41,050 nucleotides of DNA from Ignavibacteria bacterium UBA5771 (GTDB lineage Bacteria > Bacteroidota > Ignavibacteria > Kapaibacteriales > UBA2268): positions 1-41,050 of the forward strand of contig DIEP01000018.1 of assembly GCA_002418685.1 (NCBI GenBank), in the 5' to 3' direction. Positions 17,492-27,317 of this stretch are shown here, one piece after another (the stretch's first letter is position 1; each line of letters opens with the position of its first letter). The translations under genes and the position numbers were made by a program. Below the pieces are notes generated by a model that saw only the letters and a list, made by a program, of their open reading frames with translations, made no database searches and was not told the origin of the DNA.

Positions 17492-18814
17492 ATACTCGTT
17501 TATTTTATTCGATACTTCTTGCGAAATTTCCGAATCAAGTGCAATTGCATAAATTTCCTTCTGGATTTGTGCCATAGTAAACTCATACCTTGAAAAGAAT
17601 TCCGAATTATCAGATACGAATTTCAGAAAACTAATTGGATTAATATTCAAAATATAAATAATCGATTGCCCTTCGTTTATTAATGTTTTGGGTATCGAAA
17701 AATGTCCAAGATGCAAATCTGTCCAAAATGATATATTATTATTACTCACAAGCAGAAGCTTGATATTCTCAGGATTATGAGTAAATAATTTAAAATTCCT
17801 GAAAAATTCGGGATATACTTCCTCGTTCGATAGAGATATTTTGCTCGTGTGAATTCCATTATAACTCATTTGCGAAAGTCCATCAAGAATGTTCATCATT
17901 GGAATCGAAGATGTATGCTCATTTTGTAGAATTGTAGAATTCCCATCAGGATTGAAAATCGATTTATAATAAATGTGAATATTATTTTTCTCGCATATCT
18001 GGAGCATTTTTGTATAAAATAACTTGTTGCCATACGAAGCCGATAGATTTGCATCCGCAAATGAAATGTAAGGAATAAACCGCGCATTTCCCACTAAATT
18101 AGGATCGGCAACGTGAATTCCCTCCACATTTGTCCAAATAATTATTTCCTTCGCATTCATAGAATATGCAAGCAAAACAGCAGTGAGATTGGAACTTTCA
18201 AAACCCATCGTCGTTGTTTCGTGATTTTCATTACTGCCAATAAATCCTTGGGTCAGGATAATTGATGTATTTTCAAATAGAGGAATGAGTTTCTCATTTA
18301 TATTCCGCTGAATTTTTTCCAAATTGGGATTTGCATCATTAAAATTATCATCTGTTGTGATGATTTCTCGTGCATCTATCTCTGAAAAATGGATTGAATT
18401 TGCTGCTAAATAATTCGCAAAAATGAACAATGAAATCTCCTCTCCATAAACCAGCACATTATCGAGGGTTCGGGGTGTAAGTTCTTCGAGCACTTCTATG
18501 CTTGTAAAGTATTGCCTTAGGCTATCGATTTTATTAATCATAAATTCATTGAAATTATTGATTACATCTTTCGATAAATTAAGCTTACAAATTAAATCAT
18601 TATGGAATTTTTCTATTTCATCAAGATCCCGTTCCCATTCTTCTCTATTATGCAACTCGGCTGAAAATGCCGCTGATTGCAGTAAACGAGTTGTCTTGCC
18701 AAGTGCTGAAATTACAATGACTGTCCTATTAGTAGAATTATTTAAAATATTGAGGAAATTTATAAATGGTTTAGCATCAGTGAAATGCGAACCGCCAAAT
18801 TTCTGAATTATCAT
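17471..18814 (-). CDS. Divergent aspartokinase-like protein
   Basis: An amino-acid-kinase fold protein of 447 residues, clearly paralogous to the aspartate kinase at 5957-7324. It keeps [10 protein letters not shown] (phosphate-binding Lys), [18 protein letters not shown] (substrate Glu) and [19 protein letters not shown]. The segment that reads LGRGGSDYTA in true aspartokinases is [10 protein letters not shown] here, so the aspartate-binding Arg and the Asp are lost. WTDVDGI is WTNVEGI and the FGAKVIHP segment is YGNKLFYT. The C-terminal 130 residues are an even more divergent ACT-like region. It may be a regulatory subunit, an altered-specificity kinase or an inactive paralogue. The ATG start lies 12 bp after the PAP2 stop, and the 3' end overlaps prfB. 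Confidence 0.8.
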   Translation of the reverse strand: MIIQKFGGSHFTDAKPFINFLNILNNSTNRTVIVISALGKTTRLLQSAAFSAELHNREEWERDLDEIEKFHNDLICKLNLSKDVINNFNEFMINKIDSLRQYFTSIEVLEELTPRTLDNVLVYGEEISLFIFANYLAANSIHFSEIDAREIITTDDNFNDANPNLEKIQRNINEKLIPLFENTSIILTQGFIGSNENHETTTMGFESSNLTAVLLAYSMNAKEIIIWTNVEGIHVADPNLVGNARFIPYISFADANLSASYGNKLFYTKMLQICEKNNIHIYYKSIFNPDGNSTILQNEHTSSIPMMNILDGLSQMSYNGIHTSKISLSNEEVYPEFFRNFKLFTHNPENIKLLLVSNNNISFWTDLHLGHFSIPKTLINEGQSIIYILNINPISFLKFVSDNSEFFSRYEFTMAQIQKEIYAIALDSEISQEVSNKINEYLLSLPE

Positions 18815-18826
18815 ATTATGGATTCC

Positions 18827-19489
18827 TTAAATTTTGAAAGAAAGTAATGGCTTATTATACCATGAATTATTAGTAAATATATATTTTTCAAAAACATAGA
18901 AAACTATCCCCGTGATTGTTATCCCAAGAATAGAACCCGCGAGTATATCTCGAGTAAAATGCTGTAAAAGATAAACTCGCGAAATCGCAATACTGCATGC
19001 AATCAATAAGCATATCAATTTTCCAAACTGATTCTTCAAAATCATCGCAAAACCAAAGAATATAGCAAATGCAGAGGCAGAATGTCCTGAAGGAAAAGCG
19101 CGAAATGGCAATAATTCAATACCTGGGACGGGATTCAATATAATAGCAGAATCGTTTGCGAAAAATGTTAAAGGTCGTGGCAAATCTGTAATACGTTTCA
19201 ATAATTCCACCAAAAGCGTAGTAGCAAGCAAACTAATGCCAATCTTAAAAAATGTGGAATATTTATGTAATAAAGCAATTAATAGCAAAACAGTTATTCC
19301 AATTCCACCAAGCAAGCTCGTTGATATCTTAAAATATTCATTCCAAAAATTACTTCGATGTGCATTGAACCACATCAATAATTCATCATTCCTAACGAAA
19401 ATAATGAAAATTATCCCAACCGTGAATAATATAAAATATGGAACAAGAAAAATGCGATTATTACGAAACGTATTTTTAATATAACTCAT
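18827..19489 (-). CDS. PAP2 family membrane phosphatase
   Basis: An integral membrane phosphatase of 220 residues with about five to six hydrophobic segments. All three PAP2 motifs are present: KRITDLPRP (KX6RP), PSGHSASA and SRVYLLQHFTRDILAGS (SRX5HX3D). Family members dephosphorylate undecaprenyl pyrophosphate, phosphatidic acid or phosphatidylglycerophosphate at the outer face of the inner membrane; an undecaprenyl-pyrophosphate role is plausible but unproven. I use the ATG at 19489; a TTG one codon earlier is possible. The divergent aspartokinase gene follows 12 bp downstream. Confidence 0.9.
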   Translation of the reverse strand: MSYIKNTFRNNRIFLVPYFILFTVGIIFIIFVRNDELLMWFNAHRSNFWNEYFKISTSLLGGIGITVLLLIALLHKYSTFFKIGISLLATTLLVELLKRITDLPRPLTFFANDSAIILNPVPGIELLPFRAFPSGHSASAFAIFFGFAMILKNQFGKLICLLIACSIAISRVYLLQHFTRDILAGSILGITITGIVFYVFEKYIFTNNSWYNKPLLSFKI

Positions 19490-19684
19490 CAACTCAATAA
19501 ACTACACACAAAACAATTAAACTGAGAAAATAAATAATTCGATACTATTTGTTTTTCCCCATAACTTAAAACGTTTATTCGTTAATAAACTTGCAATTAA
19601 GAGGTTAATTCCTAATTCGTGGATTGAAAATAATGAGCTGGGGTAATTAATTACCTAAATAATGTGTGATATATTTGGCAGCAC

Positions 19685-19700
19685 AGACATCCCCATGTCT
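19685..19700. repeat. Perfect short palindrome AGACAT-CCCC-ATGTCT
   Basis: Six-base perfect arms with a CCCC loop, 74 bases beyond the gpmA stop. No T-run follows on the minus strand, so it is not a standard intrinsic terminator. Confidence 0.6.
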
Positions 19701-19722
19701 ATATGCAAATTTAATAGTGAGT

Positions 19723-19747
19723 AAGGGCAAGTTTAGAACCTGCCCTT
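19723..19747 (-). terminator. GC-rich hairpin after gpmA, possible terminator
   Basis: AAGGGCA and TGCCCTT pair perfectly; after one mismatch GTT and AAC extend the stem, leaving a three-base loop. It starts 26 bases after the gpmA stop. The minus-strand sequence after the hairpin (ACTCACTATTAAATTT) lacks a proper T-tract, so it may act as an RNA 3'-end stabiliser or be a dispersed palindrome. Confidence 0.4.
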
Positions 19748-19773
19748 GCATCTTTCACTAACAATTATTTCTT

Positions 19774-20523
19774 TTATTTCTTTGCCTTAGATTGATCTCT
19801 TACCAATTGCACGGCTTTTTCAATTTCTTCGGGGTCGCCAAGATAATAATGCTTAATTGGGATCAAGTTATAGTCCAATTCATAGACAAGTGGAATTCCC
19901 GTTGGTATATTTAAATGTGGGATTTCGCTATCTGATACGTGATCTAAGTATTTCACCAATGCACGAATGCTATTTCCGTGAGCAGAAATAATTACTTGCT
20001 TCCCACCCTTGATTTCGGGAACGATTGTATCCATCCAATACGGAACGACGCGCATATATGTGTCTTTTAGGCATTCCGTTAGCGGAAGAAGTTTGGTGTC
20101 TAAGTTCTTGTATTTATCATCGAACAGAGGAGCTCGTTCATCCGCTTGTTCGAGAGGCGGTGGTGGCACATCGTAGCTTCTTCTGAATACTAATAATTCA
20201 TCATCTCCAATTTTTGCAGCCATTTCTGCTTTGTTCAAGCCTTGGAAAGCTCCGTAATGGCGTTCATTTAGCCGCCATGATTTGATGACGGGAATCCATA
20301 GCAAATCCATTTCCTCCAAGACTATTCCAAGAGTGTTGATTGCTCTCTTCAAAACGGATGTGAAAGCAATATCGAATGAAAGATTTGCTTCTTTTAAGTT
20401 TTGAGCGGCGATTTTTGCCTCGTTCTTACCTTGTTCGGATAATCCGATGTCGGTCCAACCTGTAAAGCGATTCTCTTTGTTCCAGAGACTTTCGCCATGT
20501 CTGATTAATACTAATTTATACAT
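19774..20523 (-). CDS. gpmA: 2,3-bisphosphoglycerate-dependent phosphoglycerate mutase
   Basis: A glycolytic/gluconeogenic enzyme interconverting 3- and 2-phosphoglycerate, 249 residues (normal length). The phospho-acceptor His is in [38 protein letters not shown] has the catalytic Glu, [11 protein letters not shown] is the mutase-specific segment, and [16 protein letters not shown] carries the second His. The last 15 residues are Lys/Arg-rich as in other GpmA proteins. The ATG is 10 bp after the Ppx/GppA stop, so the pair is probably one operon. Two hairpins follow the stop. Confidence 0.97.
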   Translation of the reverse strand: MYKLVLIRHGESLWNKENRFTGWTDIGLSEQGKNEAKIAAQNLKEANLSFDIAFTSVLKRAINTLGIVLEEMDLLWIPVIKSWRLNERHYGAFQGLNKAEMAAKIGDDELLVFRRSYDVPPPPLEQADERAPLFDDKYKNLDTKLLPLTECLKDTYMRVVPYWMDTIVPEIKGGKQVIISAHGNSIRALVKYLDHVSDSEIPHLNIPTGIPLVYELDYNLIPIKHYYLGDPEEIEKAVQLVRDQSKAKK

Positions 20524-20533
20524 ATTATTTCTC

Positions 20534-22075
20534 CTATATTATTTCGATTGATTTTTTCAAGCTATCGGCGAGCAATTGTTTGCGGCGATTTGCTCCCCAA
20601 ATTTCAATATCAATATCTACTTTGGAATCTATTGGCAATAATTTTATTTGAATACTACTATTCTTTTCAATTTCCACACCTTTCACATATTGTTTCTGCC
20701 GCCTATCGATGCCTTCTGCAATTCGAAGAATACCTGCAAGGACACCAACTTTGCTTTGTGTTTCTTCAGGTAATGAGACGAAATTAGAATGTTTCTTTTT
20801 GGGTAAGCTCTTTCTATGGTAGCGTGCCACATTGCCAATAAATTCTCCTTCATCATTAGTAAAGCCTGGCAGGTCGCTATGAGTAATGATATAATAGCTA
20901 TGTTTATGATGCTGATTATGGGAAATCCAATACCCAATATCGTGCAGAAGGCTGGCGCATTCGAGAATCTCCCGTTCATAATCTGTAAAATTGTGATATT
21001 GCTTTAATTCATCGAAGAGCTTTAAGGATATTTCTTTCACATGTTCAGCGTGTTGCATATCAATATTATAGCGATGAGCAAGATCATAAATTGTTTCGAA
21101 CCGTAAATTGGATAGATGATGATATTCTTCGATTTCGAGCATCTTTTCGTATGTATCGAAGACAATTCCTTCGCGTAAAGCATACGGGGAAACAAGTATT
21201 TGCTTGATTTTTAATTCATTAATAAATGTTTCCAAGATGATTGCGCCAGCAAGAATAATATCGCTCCGCGATTCATCCATACCGGGTATTTTACTTATTT
21301 CTTCGGGATTCTTGCATTTTGTTATTTTTGAGATTACTTTTAATATATTTTTCGTCGGGACGGAATAACCATTCAGGAAATCAGGGACATTTTCACCATT
21401 TTCGATTAGCGATAGAGACGCAAGCGAAAGTATTGTTCCCGATGTCCCAATTGCCAAATCAAAGCCAACGTTTTTGATATTATTGAGAGTGGGAGTCCAT
21501 TCACCAATTACATATTTGCGAATTTCATTAATATTTTGCTTTGTATAATTTTGATTGTCAAAGAATTGCTTTGTAAGTCTGATTGCTCCGAGTTTATCAC
21601 TGTGTGCGAATTTAATTTTCCCAAACTTACCGATAACAGTTTCAGTGCTTCCACCACCAATATCGACTACTAATGCATTTTTTTCATTGATAGGCAAGGC
21701 GTGGCTTACTCCTTGAAATATTAAACGTGCCTCTTCGACGCCTGACACAACTTCGATATTTATGTTTGTTTCTTCTTTGACGCGTTTAATAAAGATTTCT
21801 TTATTTAAAGCTTCACGAACAGCACTTGTTGCAACGGCGCGAATTTTGGCATTTTGATTTTCAGCAAGCTTTCCAAACCGTTTTATGGCTTGCACTCCTC
21901 GTGTCATTGCATCATCATGCAAGTATTTCATATCATTCCCGCTCTGGCCCAGTCTGACCATTTCTTTTTCCTGGTCAATTATCGTTAATACGGAGCGTTG
22001 ATTAATTGATGCAATCACCATGTGGATTGAGTTTGTTCCAATATCGATTGCGGCAATAACAGGTGCTTTTTCCAT
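20534..22075 (-). CDS. Ppx/GppA family phosphatase with HD domain
   Basis: An exopolyphosphatase or pppGpp phosphatase of 513 residues. The N-terminal ASKHA fold shows [17 protein letters not shown] (phosphate 1), [16 protein letters not shown] (phosphate 2) and [15 protein letters not shown] (adenosine/hydrophobic region). The C-terminal HD-type domain begins about residue 320 and carries [20 protein letters not shown]. It acts in the cytoplasm on polyphosphate and/or the alarmone pppGpp; the two activities cannot be separated from sequence. The ATG is directly before the fold. gpmA follows 10 bp downstream. The divergent neighbour is a metallophosphoesterase gene. Confidence 0.93.
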   Translation of the reverse strand: MEKAPVIAAIDIGTNSIHMVIASINQRSVLTIIDQEKEMVRLGQSGNDMKYLHDDAMTRGVQAIKRFGKLAENQNAKIRAVATSAVREALNKEIFIKRVKEETNINIEVVSGVEEARLIFQGVSHALPINEKNALVVDIGGGSTETVIGKFGKIKFAHSDKLGAIRLTKQFFDNQNYTKQNINEIRKYVIGEWTPTLNNIKNVGFDLAIGTSGTILSLASLSLIENGENVPDFLNGYSVPTKNILKVISKITKCKNPEEISKIPGMDESRSDIILAGAIILETFINELKIKQILVSPYALREGIVFDTYEKMLEIEEYHHLSNLRFETIYDLAHRYNIDMQHAEHVKEISLKLFDELKQYHNFTDYEREILECASLLHDIGYWISHNQHHKHSYYIITHSDLPGFTNDEGEFIGNVARYHRKSLPKKKHSNFVSLPEETQSKVGVLAGILRIAEGIDRRQKQYVKGVEIEKNSSIQIKLLPIDSKVDIDIEIWGANRRKQLLADSLKKSIEII

Positions 22076-22171
22076 TAATTCAATTATCTAAAACATGCAA
22101 ATTATAGATTTTTTCTTTAATTTTTTCTTTAATGAAAAATTTTGTCAAACGAATTCCTTAATTTTATTAAT

Positions 22172-22837
22172 ATGGGAAAAAGAACTTTTGTTTTTGGAGA
22201 TATTCACGGGTGTTATTTAACATTCAAGTCTTTATTCGAGCAATGCGATATTGCAAAGAGTGATGCTATTTATTTGCTTGGGGATTATATAGACAGAGGT
22301 CCCGCGATAAAAGAAACACTTGATTATATTTTCAATCTGATTGATGATGGCTATGAATTATATCCTTTGAGAGGCAATCATGAGCAAATGTTTTTAAATT
22401 CTATTAATTCGCAAATGGATGAATATTATTGGCTAACAATGAATGGCGGTGATAAAACACTTGTTTCCTTTGAAGTGTCCCGTTCCGCTGAAATTCCCGC
22501 GAAATATCGTAATTGGATCAGCTCTTTGCCATTTTATTATGAATTGGATAATTATGTGATAGTGCATGCAGGGTTGAATTTTCACTTAGAAGACCCATTC
22601 GAGGATAAGTATGCAATGCTATGGACACGAGACATGTATTATGACAAATCCAAACTTGATAAGAAAATAATTGTCGGGCATACGCCAACTCCATTGAAAT
22701 TAATAGAAAAATCAATTAATCAAAATATTATTTTGCTTGATGGTGGTTGCGTTTATAAAAATTATCACGGACTTGGTAAATTATGTGTCCTCGAATTATC
22801 CAATATGCAATTATTCACTCAAGATTACATCGGATAA
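22172..22837 (+). CDS. Calcineurin-like metallophosphoesterase (PPP-type phosphatase)
   Basis: A 221-residue phosphoesterase with the complete PPP signature: FVFGDIHGCYLTFKSLF (GDxHG), YLLGDYIDRGPAIKETL (GDxxDRG) and LYPLRGNHEQMFL (GNHE). A later VIVHAGLNFH and IIVGHTPTPLKL supply the last metal His residues. These give a two-metal site for phosphomonoester hydrolysis, as in bacterial serine/threonine protein phosphatases and ApaH-like proteins. It is cytoplasmic. I choose the ATG at 22172, right before the first strand; a TTG ten codons upstream would only add SNEFLNFIN. It diverges from the Ppx/GppA gene. The natural substrate is unknown. Confidence 0.92.
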   Translation: MGKRTFVFGDIHGCYLTFKSLFEQCDIAKSDAIYLLGDYIDRGPAIKETLDYIFNLIDDGYELYPLRGNHEQMFLNSINSQMDEYYWLTMNGGDKTLVSFEVSRSAEIPAKYRNWISSLPFYYELDNYVIVHAGLNFHLEDPFEDKYAMLWTRDMYYDKSKLDKKIIVGHTPTPLKLIEKSINQNIILLDGGCVYKNYHGLGKLCVLELSNMQLFTQDYIG

Positions 22838-22863
22838 AAATCTGCTTGCTATATTCTGTGAAT

Positions 22864-22890
22864 GAGATTGCTCCGTTCTGATTTATTCAC
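22864..22890. repeat. Decayed single arm of the GCAATGAC repeat family
   Basis: AGATTGCTCCGTTCTGATTT... aligns loosely to the right arm of the repeat at 15379-15412, with the AGATTGCT start conserved and the distal end lost. The weak match suggests a relic. Confidence 0.35.
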
Positions 22891-22955
22891 CTGCCAACTG
22901 CAACTATTTCTTCTCGATCAAGAGTAAGGGAGGGGGTGTCAAAAGTCCAAATTCT

Positions 22956-23028
22956 GTCATTGCGAGATTGTGTTTTTGTGAGCTAATACCATTAATTAAA
23001 TATTTTGCTTCACTTCGGGCGCAATTTA
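22956..23028. repeat. Decayed inverted repeat of the GTCATTGC family
   Basis: GTCATTGCGAGATT at 22956 resembles the outer end of the 15332 repeat. TTGCTTCACTTCGGGCGCAATTT (about 23005-23027) resembles the inner end and middle of the opposite arm. Spacing and centre have drifted. It lies between the phosphoesterase and the large VCBS protein. Confidence 0.4.
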
Positions 23029-23111
23029 AATCAATATTTCTATAAACAATTATGTTCTAATTCCTAATATTTTTTTAAATTGCTTTTTAAATTTTTTTAA
23101 AATATAGAATA

Positions 23112-26100
23112 ATGAAACTTTTTAATTTATTCAAATTTTCAATTGTTTTTATAGTTATTATTTTTTCAAAAAATAATGTGGTTTCCGAAGAACCTAATAC
23201 TTCGTGGATAACTGATATATCAAAAGAAGCAGGACTTGAAGTTGCTCGAGGCTCACGTATAAATCTTGTCGATATTAACGGTGATAATTATCCTGATTTG
23301 CTTTGGTCAGAAGGAGCAATTAACAAAAATCGATTGCATATTTTATTAAATGTTCCAAATCCCAATATAGAAAGCAATGTCAAGCGAATATTTATTGAAT
23401 GGACAGATAATTCAAAGATTAATGTCAATCGCGACCCCAATAAAACAGGAAGAATTGCCGATATTGGAGCATTTGTGGATGTAAATAATGATGGATTTCC
23501 CGACTTAGTATCAAGTATTTATTACCACAGATTGCAAATGTATGCCGATGAGCTAGATCCAGGTGATCGAAGCGAAGTATATCTCAATGATGGCGACGGG
23601 CATTTCACATTATTACCCGATAATGGATTATATCAGCTGGGGCTTGTCAATACGACGGGTTTGGGATTTCTTGATTTCGATTTAGATGGAAATCTGGATT
23701 TATTTATGGGGCAATGGTTCCGCGATTATGCTTATGATACAAAGCAACCGAGTATATTACTAAGAGGAAATGGAGACGGTAGTTTTACAAAAGTCAGCAA
23801 TCCTGCAATTTCTTCAAATAATGAGCCGCTCTATGGAGTCAATATCACAGATTGGAATAATGATGGATGGCAAGATATTTTGACTTCACCGTATTGCAGA
23901 AGCGGTGGGAGCTTATTCACAAAGACAACAAATCAAGATTTTGTGGATTGGGCAGTTCCCGCAAATTATTCCTCGCAATTGATGCAAGGAGATAATGGAC
24001 AGAATCTATGCCAATGGGAAGCTCAGCCTGCTGATTTCGATTGTGATGGCGATATGGATTTGCTCCATGTTCAAGTTCACGGTGGATATGGAGAAAATGA
24101 GGGGAGAACACATATTTCAGTTAATCTCGGTAATGACAATAATTATCTCTACCGTTGGGAATTAGATAGATTGAAAAGAGATGCACCTGTCAATTCTCAT
24201 CTTGGGGACCAAGGTGGAGAGTGGTTTGATTTAGATGGCGATGGCTTGCTGGATGTTACTATTGGGCAAATGGCTTACCCCGATGCCAACAAGCAGGGGC
24301 AAGAACGACTTTATATTTTAAAGCAAAACTCAGAACATTATTTCGATGATATTTCCAAAAAAATTGGAGTATACGATTCAAAGGAAGCTCATTCAATAGA
24401 GCCTGCCGATTATGATTTAGATGGTGATCAAGATTTATTTTTCAGTAGGCAACATCGCGATACAACAATCAAAGAAACTATTGTTGAAGGAGTGCTAAAA
24501 AAAGATACATCTATTGCGGTATATATGCAAATTCACCTCTTGCGAAATGAGATTGGAAATAAAAATAATTGGGTATCAGTATTTCTTGAACCCCCTGCAA
24601 AGCACAACAAATCTTGTGTTGGTGTCCGTATCAAAGTTTTTGCTGATGGATTAAATCAAATTCGCGAAATTCAATCGGGGTTGGGACATTTTGCGGGTCA
24701 AGTGCCATTTATTCAAAATATATCATTAGGAAATAAAAATCGCGTTGATTCAATCCAAGTCCGTTGGCAATTGCCCGGTTTCCCTCTTACAACTATCTAT
24801 AATCCTGCGATTAATATGATTCATAAAATTAATCAGAATGGTCTCGACGGTTTTATTAAAAATTGGGAAAACGAAGTGCCTGTTATAGCTACGAGCAAAC
24901 CATTGATAGATTTTGGAACAATCAATGCCGGGGAAAATTCAATCCAATCTATTGATATTCAAAACATTGGAACGGAAACTTTGCAAATCAATTCTATTGC
25001 AATTGATGATGATATGCAATCTGCTTTGAAAATATTGCAGGTTCAATTGCCTGCGAGTATTCCTCCGAATGAGAAATTAACAATTCAAATCGAATATACC
25101 CCGAAATCACGAGACACAATTACAATCTCTCATATAGTTATTAATTCAAATGCTTTCAATTCGCCAATTAAGTTGATTGATATTAATGGTAATGGATTTA
25201 AACCCGAAGCGATTGTTGGTTCAAGCGATACGCTCATTACTTTTACAAATGCTTGGATCGATTCGCTCTATTCCAAAATTTTAACAATACGAAATCTTGG
25301 GGAAGTTAAATTAAAAATTAACGAATTACGATTTGAAAATAATATGGACAATACATTTTCAAAAGATGAATTTCCTGATGGTATAGAAATTAACCCGAAA
25401 GATAGCTTCCAATTGCAGATATATTTCAGACCATATAAGAAAACAGAATACACAGCATCGCTAAGTATAATCTCCAATGCTTATAATATGCCTACATTTC
25501 AAGTGGGCTTATATGGAAATTGCAATGGACCATCTCCGCAGATTTCTACTCAAAGTGCATCTTTGATTTTCGGTTCGGTGGAAATTGGCAAAAGTGTAGA
25601 TAAGACATTAACGATTTACAATATTGGAAATGGGCTATTAGAAATAAAAAATATTGTAGTTGAGACCAATACTGACAATGCTTTTCAGATTATTTCTGAG
25701 CCTTTGCCATTGAAGTTGAATTGGAATGATAGTGCCATCGTCAAGATTTCTTTCACTCCAAAGGAAGAAAAGAATTATAAAACAAAACTATTAATAACAT
25801 CAAATTCCATATCGGACTCAAACAAATCTTTGAGCATTTTTGCAAGCGGAACGAAAGGTTCAGGCGTAAAGGAAAATATCACGCAAGACAATTTACTTTT
25901 AATTTATCCAAATCCTGTTTATAACAATGAATTGTTTATTGAATTTCCTGAAAACAAAGAAGAATTCAAATCTATTCAAATTTTTGATTTGATTGGAAAT
26001 ATCCAAATAGAAATGGAAATTGATAAAGTTTATCCCGATATTGTTAGATTGGATTTGAGTAATCTTCATAATGGGACATATTTTATAATATTTTCGATGG

Positions 26101-26141
26101 GTAGAAATCAAATTGTGAAATACTTCACAATTATAAAATAA
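23112..26141 (+). CDS. Secreted VCBS/ASPIC-UnbV protein with choice-of-anchor D modules and T9SS sorting domain
   Basis: A 1009-residue exported protein. A signal peptide covers about residues 1-25. Residues 50-450 carry at least seven calcium-binding FG-GAP/VCBS-type loops, for example DINGDNYPDLLW, DVNNDGFPDLVS, DFDLDGNLDLFM and DLDGDGLLDVTI, suggesting a beta-propeller. Residues about 485-555 match ASPIC/UnbV (NNWVSVFLEP, GVRIKVFADG, IREIQSGLGHFAGQ). Three immunoglobulin-like choice-of-anchor D modules follow (LIDFGTINAGENSIQSIDIQ, then two more near 705-805 and 815-910). The last 85 residues (LLIYPNPVYNNELFIEF to the end) are a T9SS type A sorting domain, so it is probably exported by type IX secretion and surface-anchored or released. 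The ligand is unknown. pfkA follows. Confidence 0.9.
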   Translation: MKLFNLFKFSIVFIVIIFSKNNVVSEEPNTSWITDISKEAGLEVARGSRINLVDINGDNYPDLLWSEGAINKNRLHILLNVPNPNIESNVKRIFIEWTDNSKINVNRDPNKTGRIADIGAFVDVNNDGFPDLVSSIYYHRLQMYADELDPGDRSEVYLNDGDGHFTLLPDNGLYQLGLVNTTGLGFLDFDLDGNLDLFMGQWFRDYAYDTKQPSILLRGNGDGSFTKVSNPAISSNNEPLYGVNITDWNNDGWQDILTSPYCRSGGSLFTKTTNQDFVDWAVPANYSSQLMQGDNGQNLCQWEAQPADFDCDGDMDLLHVQVHGGYGENEGRTHISVNLGNDNNYLYRWELDRLKRDAPVNSHLGDQGGEWFDLDGDGLLDVTIGQMAYPDANKQGQERLYILKQNSEHYFDDISKKIGVYDSKEAHSIEPADYDLDGDQDLFFSRQHRDTTIKETIVEGVLKKDTSIAVYMQIHLLRNEIGNKNNWVSVFLEPPAKHNKSCVGVRIKVFADGLNQIREIQSGLGHFAGQVPFIQNISLGNKNRVDSIQVRWQLPGFPLTTIYNPAINMIHKINQNGLDGFIKNWENEVPVIATSKPLIDFGTINAGENSIQSIDIQNIGTETLQINSIAIDDDMQSALKILQVQLPASIPPNEKLTIQIEYTPKSRDTITISHIVINSNAFNSPIKLIDINGNGFKPEAIVGSSDTLITFTNAWIDSLYSKILTIRNLGEVKLKINELRFENNMDNTFSKDEFPDGIEINPKDSFQLQIYFRPYKKTEYTASLSIISNAYNMPTFQVGLYGNCNGPSPQISTQSASLIFGSVEIGKSVDKTLTIYNIGNGLLEIKNIVVETNTDNAFQIISEPLPLKLNWNDSAIVKISFTPKEEKNYKTKLLITSNSISDSNKSLSIFASGTKGSGVKENITQDNLLLIYPNPVYNNELFIEFPENKEEFKSIQIFDLIGNIQIEMEIDKVYPDIVRLDLSNLHNGTYFIIFSMGRNQIVKYFTIIK

Positions 26142-26233
26142 GAAAAAAAATGAATTGTTTACGAAATATATTCTAAATATTCACATTATTTTCGTTAATT
26201 TATATTTTTTACGATATGATTTTTTAAAATTTT

Positions 26234-27193
26234 ATGAAAAAAATTGCAATTTTTACAAGTGGTGGTGATGCACCAGGGATGAATGCTCATATTCGAGCAG
26301 TAGTCAGGTCAGCAATGAGTAAAGGAATAGAAGTGGTTGGAGTTGAAGGCGGATATTCAGGTTTGATTGAAGGAGATTTTATCAAGCTTACAAGGCGTGA
26401 AACTGCTAATATAATAGGGCGTGGTGGCACAATTCTTAAAACAAGTAGATCAAAAGAATTTATGATGGCTGGAGGACGCGCTGCAGCTGCCGAGAGGGTG
26501 AGAGAAGCGGGAATTGATGGTATTATTGCTTGTGGTGGTGATGGCACATTCCGAGGTGCACACGCATTTTGGATGGAAAATAATATCCCAATTGTTGGCA
26601 CACCTGGAACAATCGATAACGATTTGTATGGTACGAACTATACAATTGGATATGATACAGCAGTCAATACAGCAGCAGAAGCCATTGATAGAATTCGAGA
26701 TACAGCAGATTCTCATGGAAGAGTATTTATTGTTGAAGTGATGGGTCGTCATGCAGGGTTTATCGCAATGGATGTGGGTATTGCTTGCGGTGCAGAATAT
26801 ATTGCAATCCCTGAGAGCATTACCAATATGGATATTCTTTATCAAAGAATTTTAAAACAAGGTAGAAATCGTAGAACCATCATTATAGTGGGAGAAGGAG
26901 ATGATTATGGTGGGGCAATTAAAATTGCAAATTATCTTTTGGAAACTTATGAAATTGAAGCAAAATACACGATTTTAGGACATATTCAACGTGGCGGTTC
27001 TCCTACTGTTCGTGATAGAGTGCTTGCAAGCCATCTTGGTGTTGCTGCTGTTGAAGCTTTAATTAAAGGCAAAACTGATGTGATGATTGGACGAGATAAT
27101 CATTCAATTACTTATACTCCGTTTGCAGAAACTTGGACTCGACAAAAGCCTATTTGGAATTACTTAACGGAATTAGCTGACATATTGATATAA
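26234..27193 (+). CDS. pfkA: ATP-dependent 6-phosphofructokinase
   Basis: Phosphorylates fructose 6-phosphate in glycolysis, 319 residues (normal bacterial PfkA length). The N-terminus KKIAIFTSGGDAPGMNAHIR has the GGD phosphate loop. CGGDGTFRGA has Gly rather than Asp in the position that separates ATP from pyrophosphate enzymes. TPGTIDNDLYGTNYTIGYDTA holds the catalytic Asp and again lacks the PPi-type Lys. VEVMGRHAGFIA and HIQRGGSPTVRDRV contact the sugar phosphate. It is cytoplasmic, starts at ATG and sits between two genes for exported proteins without an evident functional link. Confidence 0.96.
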   Translation: MKKIAIFTSGGDAPGMNAHIRAVVRSAMSKGIEVVGVEGGYSGLIEGDFIKLTRRETANIIGRGGTILKTSRSKEFMMAGGRAAAAERVREAGIDGIIACGGDGTFRGAHAFWMENNIPIVGTPGTIDNDLYGTNYTIGYDTAVNTAAEAIDRIRDTADSHGRVFIVEVMGRHAGFIAMDVGIACGAEYIAIPESITNMDILYQRILKQGRNRRTIIIVGEGDDYGGAIKIANYLLETYEIEAKYTILGHIQRGGSPTVRDRVLASHLGVAAVEALIKGKTDVMIGRDNHSITYTPFAETWTRQKPIWNYLTELADILI

Positions 27194-27317
27194 TTTCCCT
27201 TCATTATGTCTAATTTTATTGTAATTTTGAAATATTAATTATCCTTTGGAGTCGTCTCATCATTATTATTAATAATATATTGCAATCTGCTTGCTTCAAT
27301 AAACAAGAAATAATCTA

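Larger units (their letters stand above)
19493..19773. other. Intergenic region between gpmA and PAP2 gene with two hairpins
   Basis: This gap follows the gpmA stop and precedes the PAP2 gene on the same strand. Near the gpmA end it holds two strong palindromes (listed separately). The rest is AT-rich and shows no open frame. Confidence 0.5.

Noticed and set aside
26450..26845. 131-residue Cys/Ile-rich minus-strand frame
   Set aside because: It is antisense to pfkA, whose motifs explain the sequence.
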